This document shows, piece after piece, positions 1-8,299 of a stretch of DNA of 64,000 nt (position 1 is its first letter; each line of letters opens with the position of its first letter). The DNA lies in NCBI GenBank assembly GCA_039105265.1, contig JAPFFF010000064.1, positions 372,001-436,000 on the forward strand, read 5' to 3'. The position numbers and the translations under genes were made by a program. The DNA is from Tritrichomonas musculus (lineage: Eukaryota; Parabasalia; Tritrichomonadida; Tritrichomonadidae). A model generated the notes under the pieces. The model saw only the letters and a list, made by a program, of their open reading frames with translations, was not told the origin of the DNA and did not search any database.

Positions 1-325
1 AGTAATTGAGCCAATCTCAAAGCATACGAAAGAGTTTGATACAGTTGATGAATTCAATTTATACTATAACAAGAATAAAGAAGAGATGGATAAACTTACG
101 AAGCATAAACTCAATAAATTATATCTCATAAAAGGGTATCGAATAACTAGAATCAAGAATGTGTTGAGCCTCAAAAAAATGAAGCAAAATGCACAATATG
201 ATATTGACAACGAGTTAGATGAACTAAAAAAAGAGATACAGCAAATGAAAGAAACAATAAATAACATCATACATTTCTTAAATCCTCAGATGGAAATAGA
301 AGTTTCTCCCCCCTCTGATACCTGA
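1..325 (+). CDS. Polinton A small conserved protein, 5' end outside window
   Basis: The reading frame is open from base 2 to the stop at 323-325. It is homologous to the 108-aa protein at 13907-14233 in Polinton B: both share an EFD..DEFNL.YNK.KEE core, then HKLNKLY.IKGYRIT.IK and a QMKETIN..I.FLNP C-terminal helix. The true start is upstream of the window; an internal ATG at 86 is probably not the start because similarity extends beyond it. It lies tail-to-tail with the ATPase and overlaps its 3' end by 40 bp; the pair is adjacent in both Polintons. Function is not known. It looks helical and charged, and could be a small virion or replication accessory protein. Confidence 0.7.
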   Translation, partial: VIEPISKHTKEFDTVDEFNLYYNKNKEEMDKLTKHKLNKLYLIKGYRITRIKNVLSLKKMKQNAQYDIDNELDELKKEIQQMKETINNIIHFLNPQMEIEVSPPSDT

Positions 326-1101
326 ACAATTAGGCAGGAATGAGAATCTGGATTGTAATTTTTTTCTTCAGACAATTGCCTATACAAATTGTAGAACTCC
401 TCAAAGTCCAAATTACTTGCTGATTGGGAATAAATATAGTGTAGTTGTTGCCGATTGAAGCAAGGGAAAACGAACAAAGTTGTAATCTCATTTTTGATAT
501 GTGGTTTGATGCCTTTCCATCCTTGAATCAATAAAAAGTAGGAAATATTTGTGTGTCTGCATCTTCGGAGCTGTTGGGAGAAAAACGATTCTTCGGACGA
601 AAATAGTTTGTTGTTTGAAATATCATCAAAAAGTATCAATGTATGGAGAAAATCTTTGCTGAAATCAGTAATGTGAAGGACCTTGAACATATCATTTTTT
701 TGTCCATCATCTAATCGTTCCTCCAATCCTTCTCGCTTGACAAGATAGTAGAGGTTTTTTGCAGCAATTAATTCTGTGATAAAATCGACTGCCATCTTCT
801 CGGAAACGGTAATATATGGCATTTTGATGAGGTGTTTGAGAGATTGGAAACTCCTATCGTTTTCGTCGCCATTTTTCGTGATATAGATTAGTAAGTGGTG
901 TGTGTCGAGCAGACTTATTTTGATGATTTCTTGGAGAGCGATGACAGTTTTTCCAGAATTTTGTTTCCCGACAATTACATTTACAGAATTGTATTTGATA
1001 TGAATATCATCGTGGATTGGTTCGATTAATGCACCCGATAAATTATTTGCGTTTTGTTTCAAAGTTTCTGAGACAATAGAATTAATTACTTTTAAACTCA
1101 T
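286..1101 (-). CDS. Polinton A genome-packaging ATPase (A32/FtsK-HerA type)
   Basis: A 271-aa protein with a Walker A P-loop GKQNSGKT at residues 45-52 and a hydrophobic Walker B strand ending in FDD (LILFDD) near residue 160. In Polintons, virophages and large DNA viruses this family pumps the genome into preformed capsids. It is closely related to the 268-aa ATPase of Polinton B at 14257-15063, including the FSQQLRRCRHTNISYFLLIQ segment after Walker B. The ATG at 1101 gives a start aligned with the B copy (MSLK versus MSLE). It converges with the small gene at the left edge and lies 44 bp downstream of the next gene on the same strand. Assignment to the packaging class is by motif pattern and context. 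Confidence 0.8.
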   Translation of the reverse strand: MSLKVINSIVSETLKQNANNLSGALIEPIHDDIHIKYNSVNVIVGKQNSGKTVIALQEIIKISLLDTHHLLIYITKNGDENDRSFQSLKHLIKMPYITVSEKMAVDFITELIAAKNLYYLVKREGLEERLDDGQKNDMFKVLHITDFSKDFLHTLILFDDISNNKLFSSEESFFSQQLRRCRHTNISYFLLIQGWKGIKPHIKNEITTLFVFPCFNRQQLHYIYSQSASNLDFEEFYNLYRQLSEEKNYNPDSHSCLIVQVSEGGETSISI

Positions 1102-1145
1102 TTACTTCTCAAAAGACTGCAAAAAAATGTTTAGGAGTGATATGT

Positions 1146-2369
1146 TTAATCCAAGAATGCTCTATCATCTTCTGCGTCCCATTCACCATTACGTTCTTGA
1201 TTATATTCTGGTGTGATACCATCATGCCATTCACCTCCTTCATCATCATTTTGATGGTCGTACTGCATGCCCTGTCTTTCTTGTCCAGTATATTGGTCAT
1301 GTATCAAATTTTCTCTTTCACGTACATTGACTTCTTGAGCTGATGCGACCATAGCATGTCCGAAATCATTATAAATCTTATTTCTGAGTTGTGCTCTTTG
1401 TTCAGCAGTCCAATGATTTCCGTTAGTATGAAGAACATGTAATAAAAGGCTTGAAACTTCTGCATCAATCATTCGTTTTCCTTCACTCTTCTTACACCAT
1501 TTCTTGAACTCTTCTGATTCTGTTGAAGTGAAATGACGTTTTTGAGCAACAGTATTAAGTATATAGTGTTTCCATAACTTTGACGTTGCCATCATGATTA
1601 GTCTTGCCTTGAATTTAGGAGTGATATCGAGTATGTTTTGAGTCCTAAGAGCGTTAATAACATCTTCAACAACATGACTAACAACATAATCGCGGAATCT
1701 AGCAAAGGCATTCTTTCGCTTCTCCTTAACAAAACTGTACCCATCTAACTTGTAATCTCTCCATGATTCAGGCATTGTGTAGCCAGTCATTTCACCTAAA
1801 TGATGTGGATTTCCGTTGAGGTCATTATTATAAGAATAATTCAATTTCTCCTTGAGATATATTGGAACAGTGATTGATTTTCCGCCATGTTCATTCCTAT
1901 ATTGTTTTCGAGCCTCTGCGTCATAATCTGTATAGAAATTAAATCGTGCAGGCCAATCGGACTTTGCTGTTGTGTATCCATTAATGTATATTGGATGGTT
2001 GCTGCCATTTTTAATAATAATATCTGGAATATTATCTCCGTTGACATCTTCATCTGATACAGACCATGGGGCGCTATTAGGATTTGCTGCGTTTCTTTTA
2101 TTAACAATATCTTGAGCTCCAGTAAAGGTCATTGCCTTCCTTCTTCTTTTGATGTCTTTTTTATTGTCAAGAACGATATTCCATAATGAATTCATTCCTT
2201 GTTTTGGTCCACCAACTCTACCGACTCTTTGTCGTGAATGCCTTAGTGACTCAATCGCTATTCTTTGAATTTCTTGGACATTGTTTGCTATTGTATTGAT
2301 ATCTACAGGATTTTGAGCAAAAGAATTGTAATAATCGACTAATTGCTGTAAATTTACTTGTTGTGTCAT
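1146..2369 (-). CDS. Polinton A probable virion protein with calcium-loop motif
   Basis: A 407-aa protein related to the 450-aa protein at 15187-16539 in Polinton B. The shared core is an acidic loop of the DxNxDxxxD type (here DVNGDNIPD) followed by a short strand and a YINGYTT segment, resembling calcium-binding loops of dockerin and VCBS-like repeats. The N-terminus is rich in Gln and Asn, and the C-terminal third is helical and charged. It lies directly upstream of the ATPase on the same strand, as in B, so the order is conserved. I do not recognise a named family. Position next to the packaging ATPase suggests a structural or assembly protein. The ATG at 2369 is followed by the TQQVNLQQL N-terminus. 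Confidence 0.65.
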   Translation of the reverse strand: MTQQVNLQQLVDYYNSFAQNPVDINTIANNVQEIQRIAIESLRHSRQRVGRVGGPKQGMNSLWNIVLDNKKDIKRRRKAMTFTGAQDIVNKRNAANPNSAPWSVSDEDVNGDNIPDIIIKNGSNHPIYINGYTTAKSDWPARFNFYTDYDAEARKQYRNEHGGKSITVPIYLKEKLNYSYNNDLNGNPHHLGEMTGYTMPESWRDYKLDGYSFVKEKRKNAFARFRDYVVSHVVEDVINALRTQNILDITPKFKARLIMMATSKLWKHYILNTVAQKRHFTSTESEEFKKWCKKSEGKRMIDAEVSSLLLHVLHTNGNHWTAEQRAQLRNKIYNDFGHAMVASAQEVNVRERENLIHDQYTGQERQGMQYDHQNDDEGGEWHDGITPEYNQERNGEWDAEDDRAFLD

Positions 2370-2408
2370 TTGATTTTGAAATAAAATTGTATTATCGTTG
2401 TTGTTATT

Positions 2409-3197
2409 TTAAGGTGTTGACAGCTCTACTGACCCTATCTCTGTTAGTGAAGGCGTTTGAGGTGTTGAAGGAGGTCTTCTCAATTTGTTTAAGGGATTTA
2501 ATTCCGGAAAAGTCTCTCCTGCTCCAAGTCTAAAGAAAAATCCAGAATACTCTTGAGGTTCCCTATGTGAAGTTTCTGGAGGACTTGATGGAGGGACAGA
2601 AGGAAGAGGAATAACGTTATTATCGTTAGAAGGAATTTCCCTATTTGAATATACTCTATCGACAAAATGTTGAAGACTTTCAAGATTGATACGCCTAACA
2701 TATCTATGATCGATGTTGTCATTTGCGGCAAAATTATGAGAGTTGAGTAAAGTTATGGCCGTACGAATAATATTTCTCGGAAAAGCTTTTTTGTTATGCG
2801 AAGCAAGGGTTCTTCTGTCGACTCTCTCGGATAATTCATTATAAAATGGGGCAGTATTTTGAATCCAAGAACTGAATCTATAATCGCTTATATCCACTAA
2901 ATCTTCACTATAAGTCAAGGGTCTATCTATAGGATGTTCTTCTTGAAACCTTTGAATGAATCTATCTATTGTATTACTATTGACGACATTTGCTTGAAGA
3001 CCAAAATTGAATTCATTTAGAACATTCGATAAAGATTGGGCATATGTACTATCCGACAGTAATCCTCCCTGAGCATTCGTAGTAGTGATATTGAATCCCA
3101 GTTCATTGTTGAGTCTATTACAATATCCTAATAATTTTTGCGTGTTATTGCCTTGCATTACTTGTCCAGCAGTAAGTTTTATTGTTGATTTACTCAT
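2409..3197 (-). CDS. Polinton A unknown protein, 262 aa
   Basis: An intact 262-aa frame starting at ATG 3197 and ending 39 bp before the next gene on the same strand. The N-terminal two thirds are Asn-rich and mixed helical; the C-terminal part (from about residue 195) is Pro/Ser-rich and probably disordered (PLPSVPPSSPPE). I see no counterpart in Polinton B and no catalytic motif. The low-complexity tail and location within the late-type gene block suggest a virion or assembly role, but this is a guess. Confidence 0.55.
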   Translation of the reverse strand: MSKSTIKLTAGQVMQGNNTQKLLGYCNRLNNELGFNITTTNAQGGLLSDSTYAQSLSNVLNEFNFGLQANVVNSNTIDRFIQRFQEEHPIDRPLTYSEDLVDISDYRFSSWIQNTAPFYNELSERVDRRTLASHNKKAFPRNIIRTAITLLNSHNFAANDNIDHRYVRRINLESLQHFVDRVYSNREIPSNDNNVIPLPSVPPSSPPETSHREPQEYSGFFFRLGAGETFPELNPLNKLRRPPSTPQTPSLTEIGSVELSTP

Positions 3198-3224
3198 TTG
3201 ATTTACAAAAAAATAACAGTCTGT

Positions 3225-3782
3225 TTATATGCCACATTCCTTGATAAATCTACCATAATCCTTGCTTAGATCGGCGCAATTAGGATGTTTCGACTTAATT
3301 CTAGTATCTATTTCTTCGATCAAAAAGCCTGCGTCATATTGAAACATCTGATGATATTCAAACTCTTTACCATCCTTAGTTGTAAATTTCTTTGCTTCCC
3401 TTACAATAACCACGTCCTGTATCTTGTTTTTTCCGTTCTTTGCTGTGTCGATTGAGTAGTGGCTTCCCTTCTTGTTAAAGCATAGATATACCTTTTCACA
3501 GTCAAATAATTCACACAATTCTTTGTATAGAAACTGTTGATTTTTATAAATTGAGACGACTAAGGGCCTGCAAACTATTCTATTGGCGTTAAATTTGTCA
3601 GGAAAGAGATACTCTTTGTCGATGATGATGTAGAATTCGTAGGCTGAATCTATAATCGGATCTTTCTCTTTGTGGGTCTCAATAAACTCCTCCAATTTAT
3701 CACACAATTTATTGACAGACAAGTAAAGTGGCTTTGCCTGTTTTGCAGGAGTCATCGGAGATGTCGTGTTTGTCATTTGCAT
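3225..3782 (-). CDS. Polinton A unknown protein, 185 aa
   Basis: The frame is open further upstream, but that extension is encoded by the terminal repeat of the inserted satellite, so I place the start at the ATG at 3782 (MQMTN) or 3776 (MTN). The protein is Lys/Asp-rich with a mixed alpha-beta look (YEFYIIIDKEYLF, VYLCFNKKGSHYSID). No known family is recognised and it has no evident partner in Polinton B. The satellite inserted only 8 bp upstream of this ATG, so the native promoter of this gene was displaced unless the satellite end supplies one. Confidence 0.55.
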   Translation of the reverse strand: MQMTNTTSPMTPAKQAKPLYLSVNKLCDKLEEFIETHKEKDPIIDSAYEFYIIIDKEYLFPDKFNANRIVCRPLVVSIYKNQQFLYKELCELFDCEKVYLCFNKKGSHYSIDTAKNGKNKIQDVVIVREAKKFTTKDGKEFEYHQMFQYDAGFLIEEIDTRIKSKHPNCADLSKDYGRFIKECGI

Positions 3783-3790
3783 TGGGGATA

Positions 3791-4283
3791 AGTAGTGAAC
3801 AAAAGAGTCGCAATTCTGGACGTAAACGTCCAGACCGTTCGCTGCGCTCACTATTGCGCCTTTTTGCCTTCGTGCGTCAGTTACCTTCGGTAACATTCCA
3901 CACTCGCTATTAAGACTGGGTCCTAGATTGTTACCTTCAATTGACATTAGTTTCCACCATACCACACTAAGGAATTTACGAATTTACAATCTGTAGAGAT
4001 TATTAACCAAGAACCTATTAATTTAAAGTAACATAATTTATCACAAAGTATGAAACAAAAACGATATTTTATTCACAAATAAATGAACAAAGAAGATAAC
4101 TCTTATGTTGATTGGAAAGTTTTCATAAGCGGGTATAGACGACTATTATCTACACGAAACAAATCTACCATATGCTAGAATTGTTGGGTTTTAATCCAAC
4201 TTTCTATATTTTTGGTATCTGTCTTGCTACCTTGTCTAGCACATAAATATTCTTATCTAAAAATAATTTACATTATTGTCTTA
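3791..4283 (+). repeat. Left terminal inverted repeat of the satellite
   Basis: This matches the right end of the element (8282-9070) in reverse complement almost perfectly; the right arm is longer. The outer 150 bp is richer in GC than the rest and holds short hairpins: GGACG/CGTCC around 3817-3832 and GTTACC-TTC-GGTAAC around 3880-3894. Such hairpins in terminal DNA could be protein-binding or processing sites; that is inference. Confidence 0.85.
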
Positions 4284-4399
4284 ATATTTTGCATATAAAT
4301 AATGTAAAATATTATGCGAAAATATAAACGACTTTTTAAAGAATATCTAGTAAGAAACCAAAAATTGTAAAAATAGGAAGTATAGAATAATTTGAGAGA

Positions 4400-4545
4400 A
4401 CTCTAAGAAAATTCCCAACTTTTCCAACTTTTCCGATTTTTCCGAAAGTTGGGACTTTCCCGGCTTCGCTGTGGATTAATTCCCGATTTTCCAACTTTTA
4501 GCAATAATTATTTTTAGGCAATTTTCCCAACTTTATCGTATATAG
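4400..4545. promoter_or_regulatory. Iteron-like repeats, candidate replication origin
   Basis: Five copies of the core CCAACTTT lie in 120 bp: direct copies at 4414-4422, 4424-4432, 4491-4498 and 4526-4534, and one inverted copy (AAAGTTGGG) at 4445-4453. They are interspersed with TTTTCC and CCCGATTTT blocks. The inverted pair could fold into a hairpin. The block is just upstream of the 812-aa Rep-like gene at 4605, the arrangement seen in iteron-controlled plasmids where the Rep binds its own promoter and origin. No other stretch of the satellite shows this. Function is inferred from layout only. Confidence 0.45.
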
Positions 4546-4604
4546 ATTCTTGTTATAAATGGTAGATTTTTAAAACACAAATCTACTCTTTTCCAATAAA
4601 TTAA

Positions 4605-7043
4605 ATGGAACCACAAAAACTAGAATCGAACGATATTCTGTTAAAAGAGATAAATTTAAATAAAACTAGAACAGACGCAACATTTAAACTTAAAGCGATA
4701 GGAAACAAGAAAATTAAACACGAAACACTTCTTTACAACCTAAACAAAATTATTAACTGTTGCGATGTTTCTTATGTAAATTATACACAAGGTGGAAAGA
4801 ATATAGGAGAAGACCTACAACCATTAAACAATCTCTTTAGCGATAACATTATAGTTTATTATCCAATCGAAGACAAATTAATTACAGACATAGAAAAGCT
4901 TAAAGGTAAAGTATCTAATGCAAGCATTTTAGACGAAGACGCAGAAGAAGTTACGCCACCATCTTTAAACAAGATTGCCAAAGATTTATTAGGAGGAACA
5001 ACAGCTACAATTAAAATGTTATTTAACCAAATTGGATTAGAAATTAAGAAACCCGATATAAAACCTATTGGGATTAGAAAAACAGAAAACTTTAAATATA
5101 AGCCATCTACATTCGTACAACTATTAAAAGTTAATCTATCTTACTGTAATGTTAATAATATATTTACATTATTGGAAGACGAGGAAAAGATGCAATTCTT
5201 ACACGATAACAAAGTGTTTATACACGACATAGATTTTACTAGAGATTATAAAGGTGTGTTTAACAAAGAAGATGTAATAAAGCATTTAATAAATAACCAT
5301 AACTTTGTACAAGAAGGAGATGGGAATCCCGATAAGAATCCTGTAATTATTTCCAATTCCCGATATGTATCCAATAATTGTTTAACATTCTTAAGAAATA
5401 CAGAAATAGGATTAATTAGGTATAAATTCTACAACAAATTTGTGCAATCGATGGAATCTCCATCTGTTAGAAACAAAATAGGAAGCCATATAAACGATTG
5501 GATAAATAACCCAGAACCGATTTTAAGAGATTCCATAGAGAAGTCTTTAGAGACAGGATTACTTAGATTAGAATTTACTTGTTATGTTTACTCCGAAGAA
5601 GTAGTAAATAAATTAACCAAAGAAGATGTAATCGAGGAAATGGAATATCTGCACAATCTTATGTCTCCAGAATTAATTTATTACAATCCAATCCAGAACC
5701 AATTTAATTTATTATGCGATAACATTCTATATAATATTTGTATAATCGATGTAGACCAAGACCTTGCATTTATATCTCTTTACCATAATAAATTAACAGG
5801 GAAAGTTAATGGATTCTATCTAGAGAAAATTAATGTAACTAAACTTTCGAATGCTTTAAGATGGTATTGCAGTAATAAACCAATAATTGTTATCTTAATG
5901 CATTTAGATTCTGCAAACGACGAAGTAAATATCCAACAAGATTGTTACATTAGAGTAAGTAATACAACAGACAAATTATTTACATATATTTGTAAAGGTT
6001 CGGAAAAGTTAAAAGCTGTGCAAAAGATTGGTGTAGATTGGCATAAGCCAGAAGATATGGGCTTAATTCCGAATAATGTGTTTAACTTTACTTATCCATC
6101 TACAAATCCATCTCTATTAAAATCTAGTAGTAAGGAAGCAATTCTGTTTAAACCATTCGATATGGAATTATTAAATTATCCAAACGAAGCGATAACAATA
6201 AGGTCCGTTAATAAAGAATTAAGAGAAGCAACCTCGGAGAAGAATTTTATGCAGAATTACGAAAAGAAGATAGATTTAATAAAAGAAAAGAATGCTGCTA
6301 TAGTAAAACAAATGGAGAAGAGTAATAGAAAGGAAATGGTTAGAAATAAACTATATAAACTATTATCTAACATTAGAGCTTATTCGAACAAATTTGTAGA
6401 TTTAGAAGATGGAACAGAAATATATGTTTATGGTGTTAAAGAAGCAAATACACGATATGGAGAAACCTTCCTATTAGCATGTAGTACAGATAATTGTATA
6501 TTAGAAGGAACAGAGCTTAAGTTATACTGGGCCACAACAAATATAAACCATTACATTCGAACAATTATAGGTAACTTTAAACAATTAGATATAAAAGGAA
6601 TTAATTCGTATGGCTCCTTAACAGGTATTCCATTACTAAGTTTAATTAAGGAATGCAATTTCTATAATGCGAGTAAGAATTTGTGTGCAAAAGTAATTGT
6701 AAAAGGAACTACTGGAAACAAAGAAGAAGATATCTCTAGAGACAAGAATTCGATGGAAATATTAGAAGGTGTTAACATAAAACAATGTACAAAAATAGAC
6801 GATGCTGTTAAAGAAGGAGATATAATTAAAGTAACTGGATTTAGAAAATTAAAGAGTTCCTTAATAATTAAGTGTAGTATTAACGATGGAGAACCAAATA
6901 ATTACGTTTGCACTTATTGGTTAAAACAGATTATATTAGATAGAATTGGAGATAACGAAACCACAAATAATTTAAATGCAATAGTTGGAGTAAGTAAAAC
7001 AACACCACAAAAACAAAAAGCTTTAATATATGTAGTTAGTTAA
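4605..7043 (+). CDS. Rep-like large protein of the satellite, 812 aa
   Basis: The largest gene of the nested element, with a clear ATG at 4605. I do not recognise a named family with certainty. Three short blocks resemble the skeleton of rolling-circle replication initiators of the Rep_trans / filamentous-phage gene II kind: an H-D-I-D strand (residues 207-210, FIHDIDFTRDY), a YKFYNKF block (273-279) like the 'Y.K..E' motif, and an LLRLEF strand (319-324) like 'vR.El'. The C-terminal 250 residues look beta-rich and could be an OB-like DNA-binding region. A basic helical stretch lies around residues 545-590. It is the only large protein in the element and sits beside iteron-like repeats, which fits a replication initiator. 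Arg is mostly AGA and Leu mostly TTA, unlike neighbouring Polinton genes. Confidence 0.55.
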   Translation: MEPQKLESNDILLKEINLNKTRTDATFKLKAIGNKKIKHETLLYNLNKIINCCDVSYVNYTQGGKNIGEDLQPLNNLFSDNIIVYYPIEDKLITDIEKLKGKVSNASILDEDAEEVTPPSLNKIAKDLLGGTTATIKMLFNQIGLEIKKPDIKPIGIRKTENFKYKPSTFVQLLKVNLSYCNVNNIFTLLEDEEKMQFLHDNKVFIHDIDFTRDYKGVFNKEDVIKHLINNHNFVQEGDGNPDKNPVIISNSRYVSNNCLTFLRNTEIGLIRYKFYNKFVQSMESPSVRNKIGSHINDWINNPEPILRDSIEKSLETGLLRLEFTCYVYSEEVVNKLTKEDVIEEMEYLHNLMSPELIYYNPIQNQFNLLCDNILYNICIIDVDQDLAFISLYHNKLTGKVNGFYLEKINVTKLSNALRWYCSNKPIIVILMHLDSANDEVNIQQDCYIRVSNTTDKLFTYICKGSEKLKAVQKIGVDWHKPEDMGLIPNNVFNFTYPSTNPSLLKSSSKEAILFKPFDMELLNYPNEAITIRSVNKELREATSEKNFMQNYEKKIDLIKEKNAAIVKQMEKSNRKEMVRNKLYKLLSNIRAYSNKFVDLEDGTEIYVYGVKEANTRYGETFLLACSTDNCILEGTELKLYWATTNINHYIRTIIGNFKQLDIKGINSYGSLTGIPLLSLIKECNFYNASKNLCAKVIVKGTTGNKEEDISRDKNSMEILEGVNIKQCTKIDDAVKEGDIIKVTGFRKLKSSLIIKCSINDGEPNNYVCTYWLKQIILDRIGDNETTNNLNAIVGVSKTTPQKQKALIYVVS

Positions 7044-7278
7044 TACTATAAATAACCATAGACATTAACACATCGTTTGCATCTTCGTAATTTCTATAAT
7101 TGTGGTAAAGATACTTATATTTTTGTAAGAACATTCCAGGAAAAGTATATCTATGTTTTCCTTCTGTCGTAGAGAATCTATATGTTTCGTTATAAGGAGT
7201 TGTTATTTCGATATATTTATTTAATTCCTTTACAATACAAGAATTAAGGTTATATGTTACTCCAGCTTCTTTATCCAT
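7036..7278 (-). CDS. Small satellite protein, 80 aa
   Basis: An 80-aa frame with ATG at 7278 that converges on the 812-aa gene and overlaps its 3' end by 8 bp. It is Tyr-rich (about one residue in eight) with a strand-like pattern (KYIEITTPYNETYRF) and shares the TTA/AGA codon style of the other satellite genes. No family is recognised. Tight packing and clean start favour a real gene. Confidence 0.45.
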   Translation of the reverse strand: MDKEAGVTYNLNSCIVKELNKYIEITTPYNETYRFSTTEGKHRYTFPGMFLQKYKYLYHNYRNYEDANDVLMSMVIYSIN

Positions 7279-7388
7279 TTATATGTTTTAAAAATATTAA
7301 TTTAACTAGTTTTAAACATTTTTAAAAAGTTTTAAAATATTAATAAGAGATTAATTAAAGATTATTTTAAAATTATTTTACAATTAAA

Positions 7389-7724
7389 ATGGATTATGTT
7401 AATCTCTTAAGTACCATTAGAGAACAGGAAATAGGCTCTTTTGCAAACGAAACGAAGAAATTAATTAGATTAGGATATATACCAAAGGAAGAAATTTGGA
7501 TTAATGTTAATTTTAATGTTGTAGAGAAAGAAATTAAAGCATTACAATGCAGTAGTAAATTAACAGGAGAATGTAAGAAAGAATTGGATAATCTATTAAA
7601 AGAATTAGAAGAAGGAAGAAAAATAGATATTATAGATGACGAAGTTCCATTTTCTCTTTATAGTTTATTAGCTTATGTAGAACATAGAGCAAACGAAGTT
7701 GCAAAACATTTAAACGAACTTTAA
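7389..7724 (+). CDS. Small satellite protein, 111 aa
   Basis: A 111-aa mostly helical, charged protein (NLLKELEEGRKIDIIDDE) with ATG at 7389. It is the first of two genes in tandem; the next starts 38 bp after its stop. It diverges from the 80-aa gene at 7278, the 110-bp AT-rich gap probably holding both promoters. Similar small helical acidic proteins are common as accessory or regulatory factors on plasmids and viruses, but no family is recognised. Confidence 0.45.
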   Translation: MDYVNLLSTIREQEIGSFANETKKLIRLGYIPKEEIWINVNFNVVEKEIKALQCSSKLTGECKKELDNLLKELEEGRKIDIIDDEVPFSLYSLLAYVEHRANEVAKHLNEL

Positions 7725-7762
7725 AATAATATTTATTTAAACTTATTTTTAAATCTCTTTAA

Positions 7763-8299
7763 ATGTCTATTAAGAAATTCTTTTTAAAACCTTTAACAAC
7801 TAGAGATAATGGGACTTCCGTTTCGGGCGGTAAAACAGGCACAATAACAGGCCAGAAACTAGCCCAAGAGGCAGAGCTTTTAGAGAATAGCAAATCTATA
7901 ATAACAGAGCAGCAGCAAACAAGTAATAATATTCCAGTAGAAAATACCGAAGAAGAAGAATCTATAGAAGAGAAATATAGAGCATTAATGGAGAAGAAAG
8001 AAGAGAAGAGAAAGAAGTATAATGCGTATATGCGAGAATATATGGCTAAAAGAAAGAAGGAACAAAAGGAAAGAGAGAACAAAGTGCAAATACAATTTAA
8101 TAATACTGCACAATTATATAATGTAGAGGATATTAAAAATCTATTGTTCTCTTACATAAATTTGTTTATAGAAATCGTTAGGAATTATATAGATAGAATT
8201 CCAGAGAATAGTTTAGAAGAGATAAATAAAGCTTTTACTTCTAACGATTTCGTGTCTTATGGATATATAATACAAGATGTAGTTAAGACATTATTGTAA
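7763..8299 (+). CDS. Small satellite protein, basic helical, 178 aa
   Basis: A 178-aa protein with ATG at 7763. The N-terminal 60 residues are Ser/Thr/Gln-rich and probably disordered. Residues 70-112 form a highly charged helix with KYNAYMREYMAKRKKEQK, a 'YMREYM.KRK' pattern seen in many plasmid and phage nucleic-acid-binding proteins. The C-terminal 65 residues are a hydrophobic helical domain (LLFSYINLFIEIV). Its stop codon lies inside the right terminal repeat. A DNA-binding or regulatory role is possible; no family is recognised. Confidence 0.5.
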   Translation: MSIKKFFLKPLTTRDNGTSVSGGKTGTITGQKLAQEAELLENSKSIITEQQQTSNNIPVENTEEEESIEEKYRALMEKKEEKRKKYNAYMREYMAKRKKEQKERENKVQIQFNNTAQLYNVEDIKNLLFSYINLFIEIVRNYIDRIPENSLEEINKAFTSNDFVSYGYIIQDVVKTLL

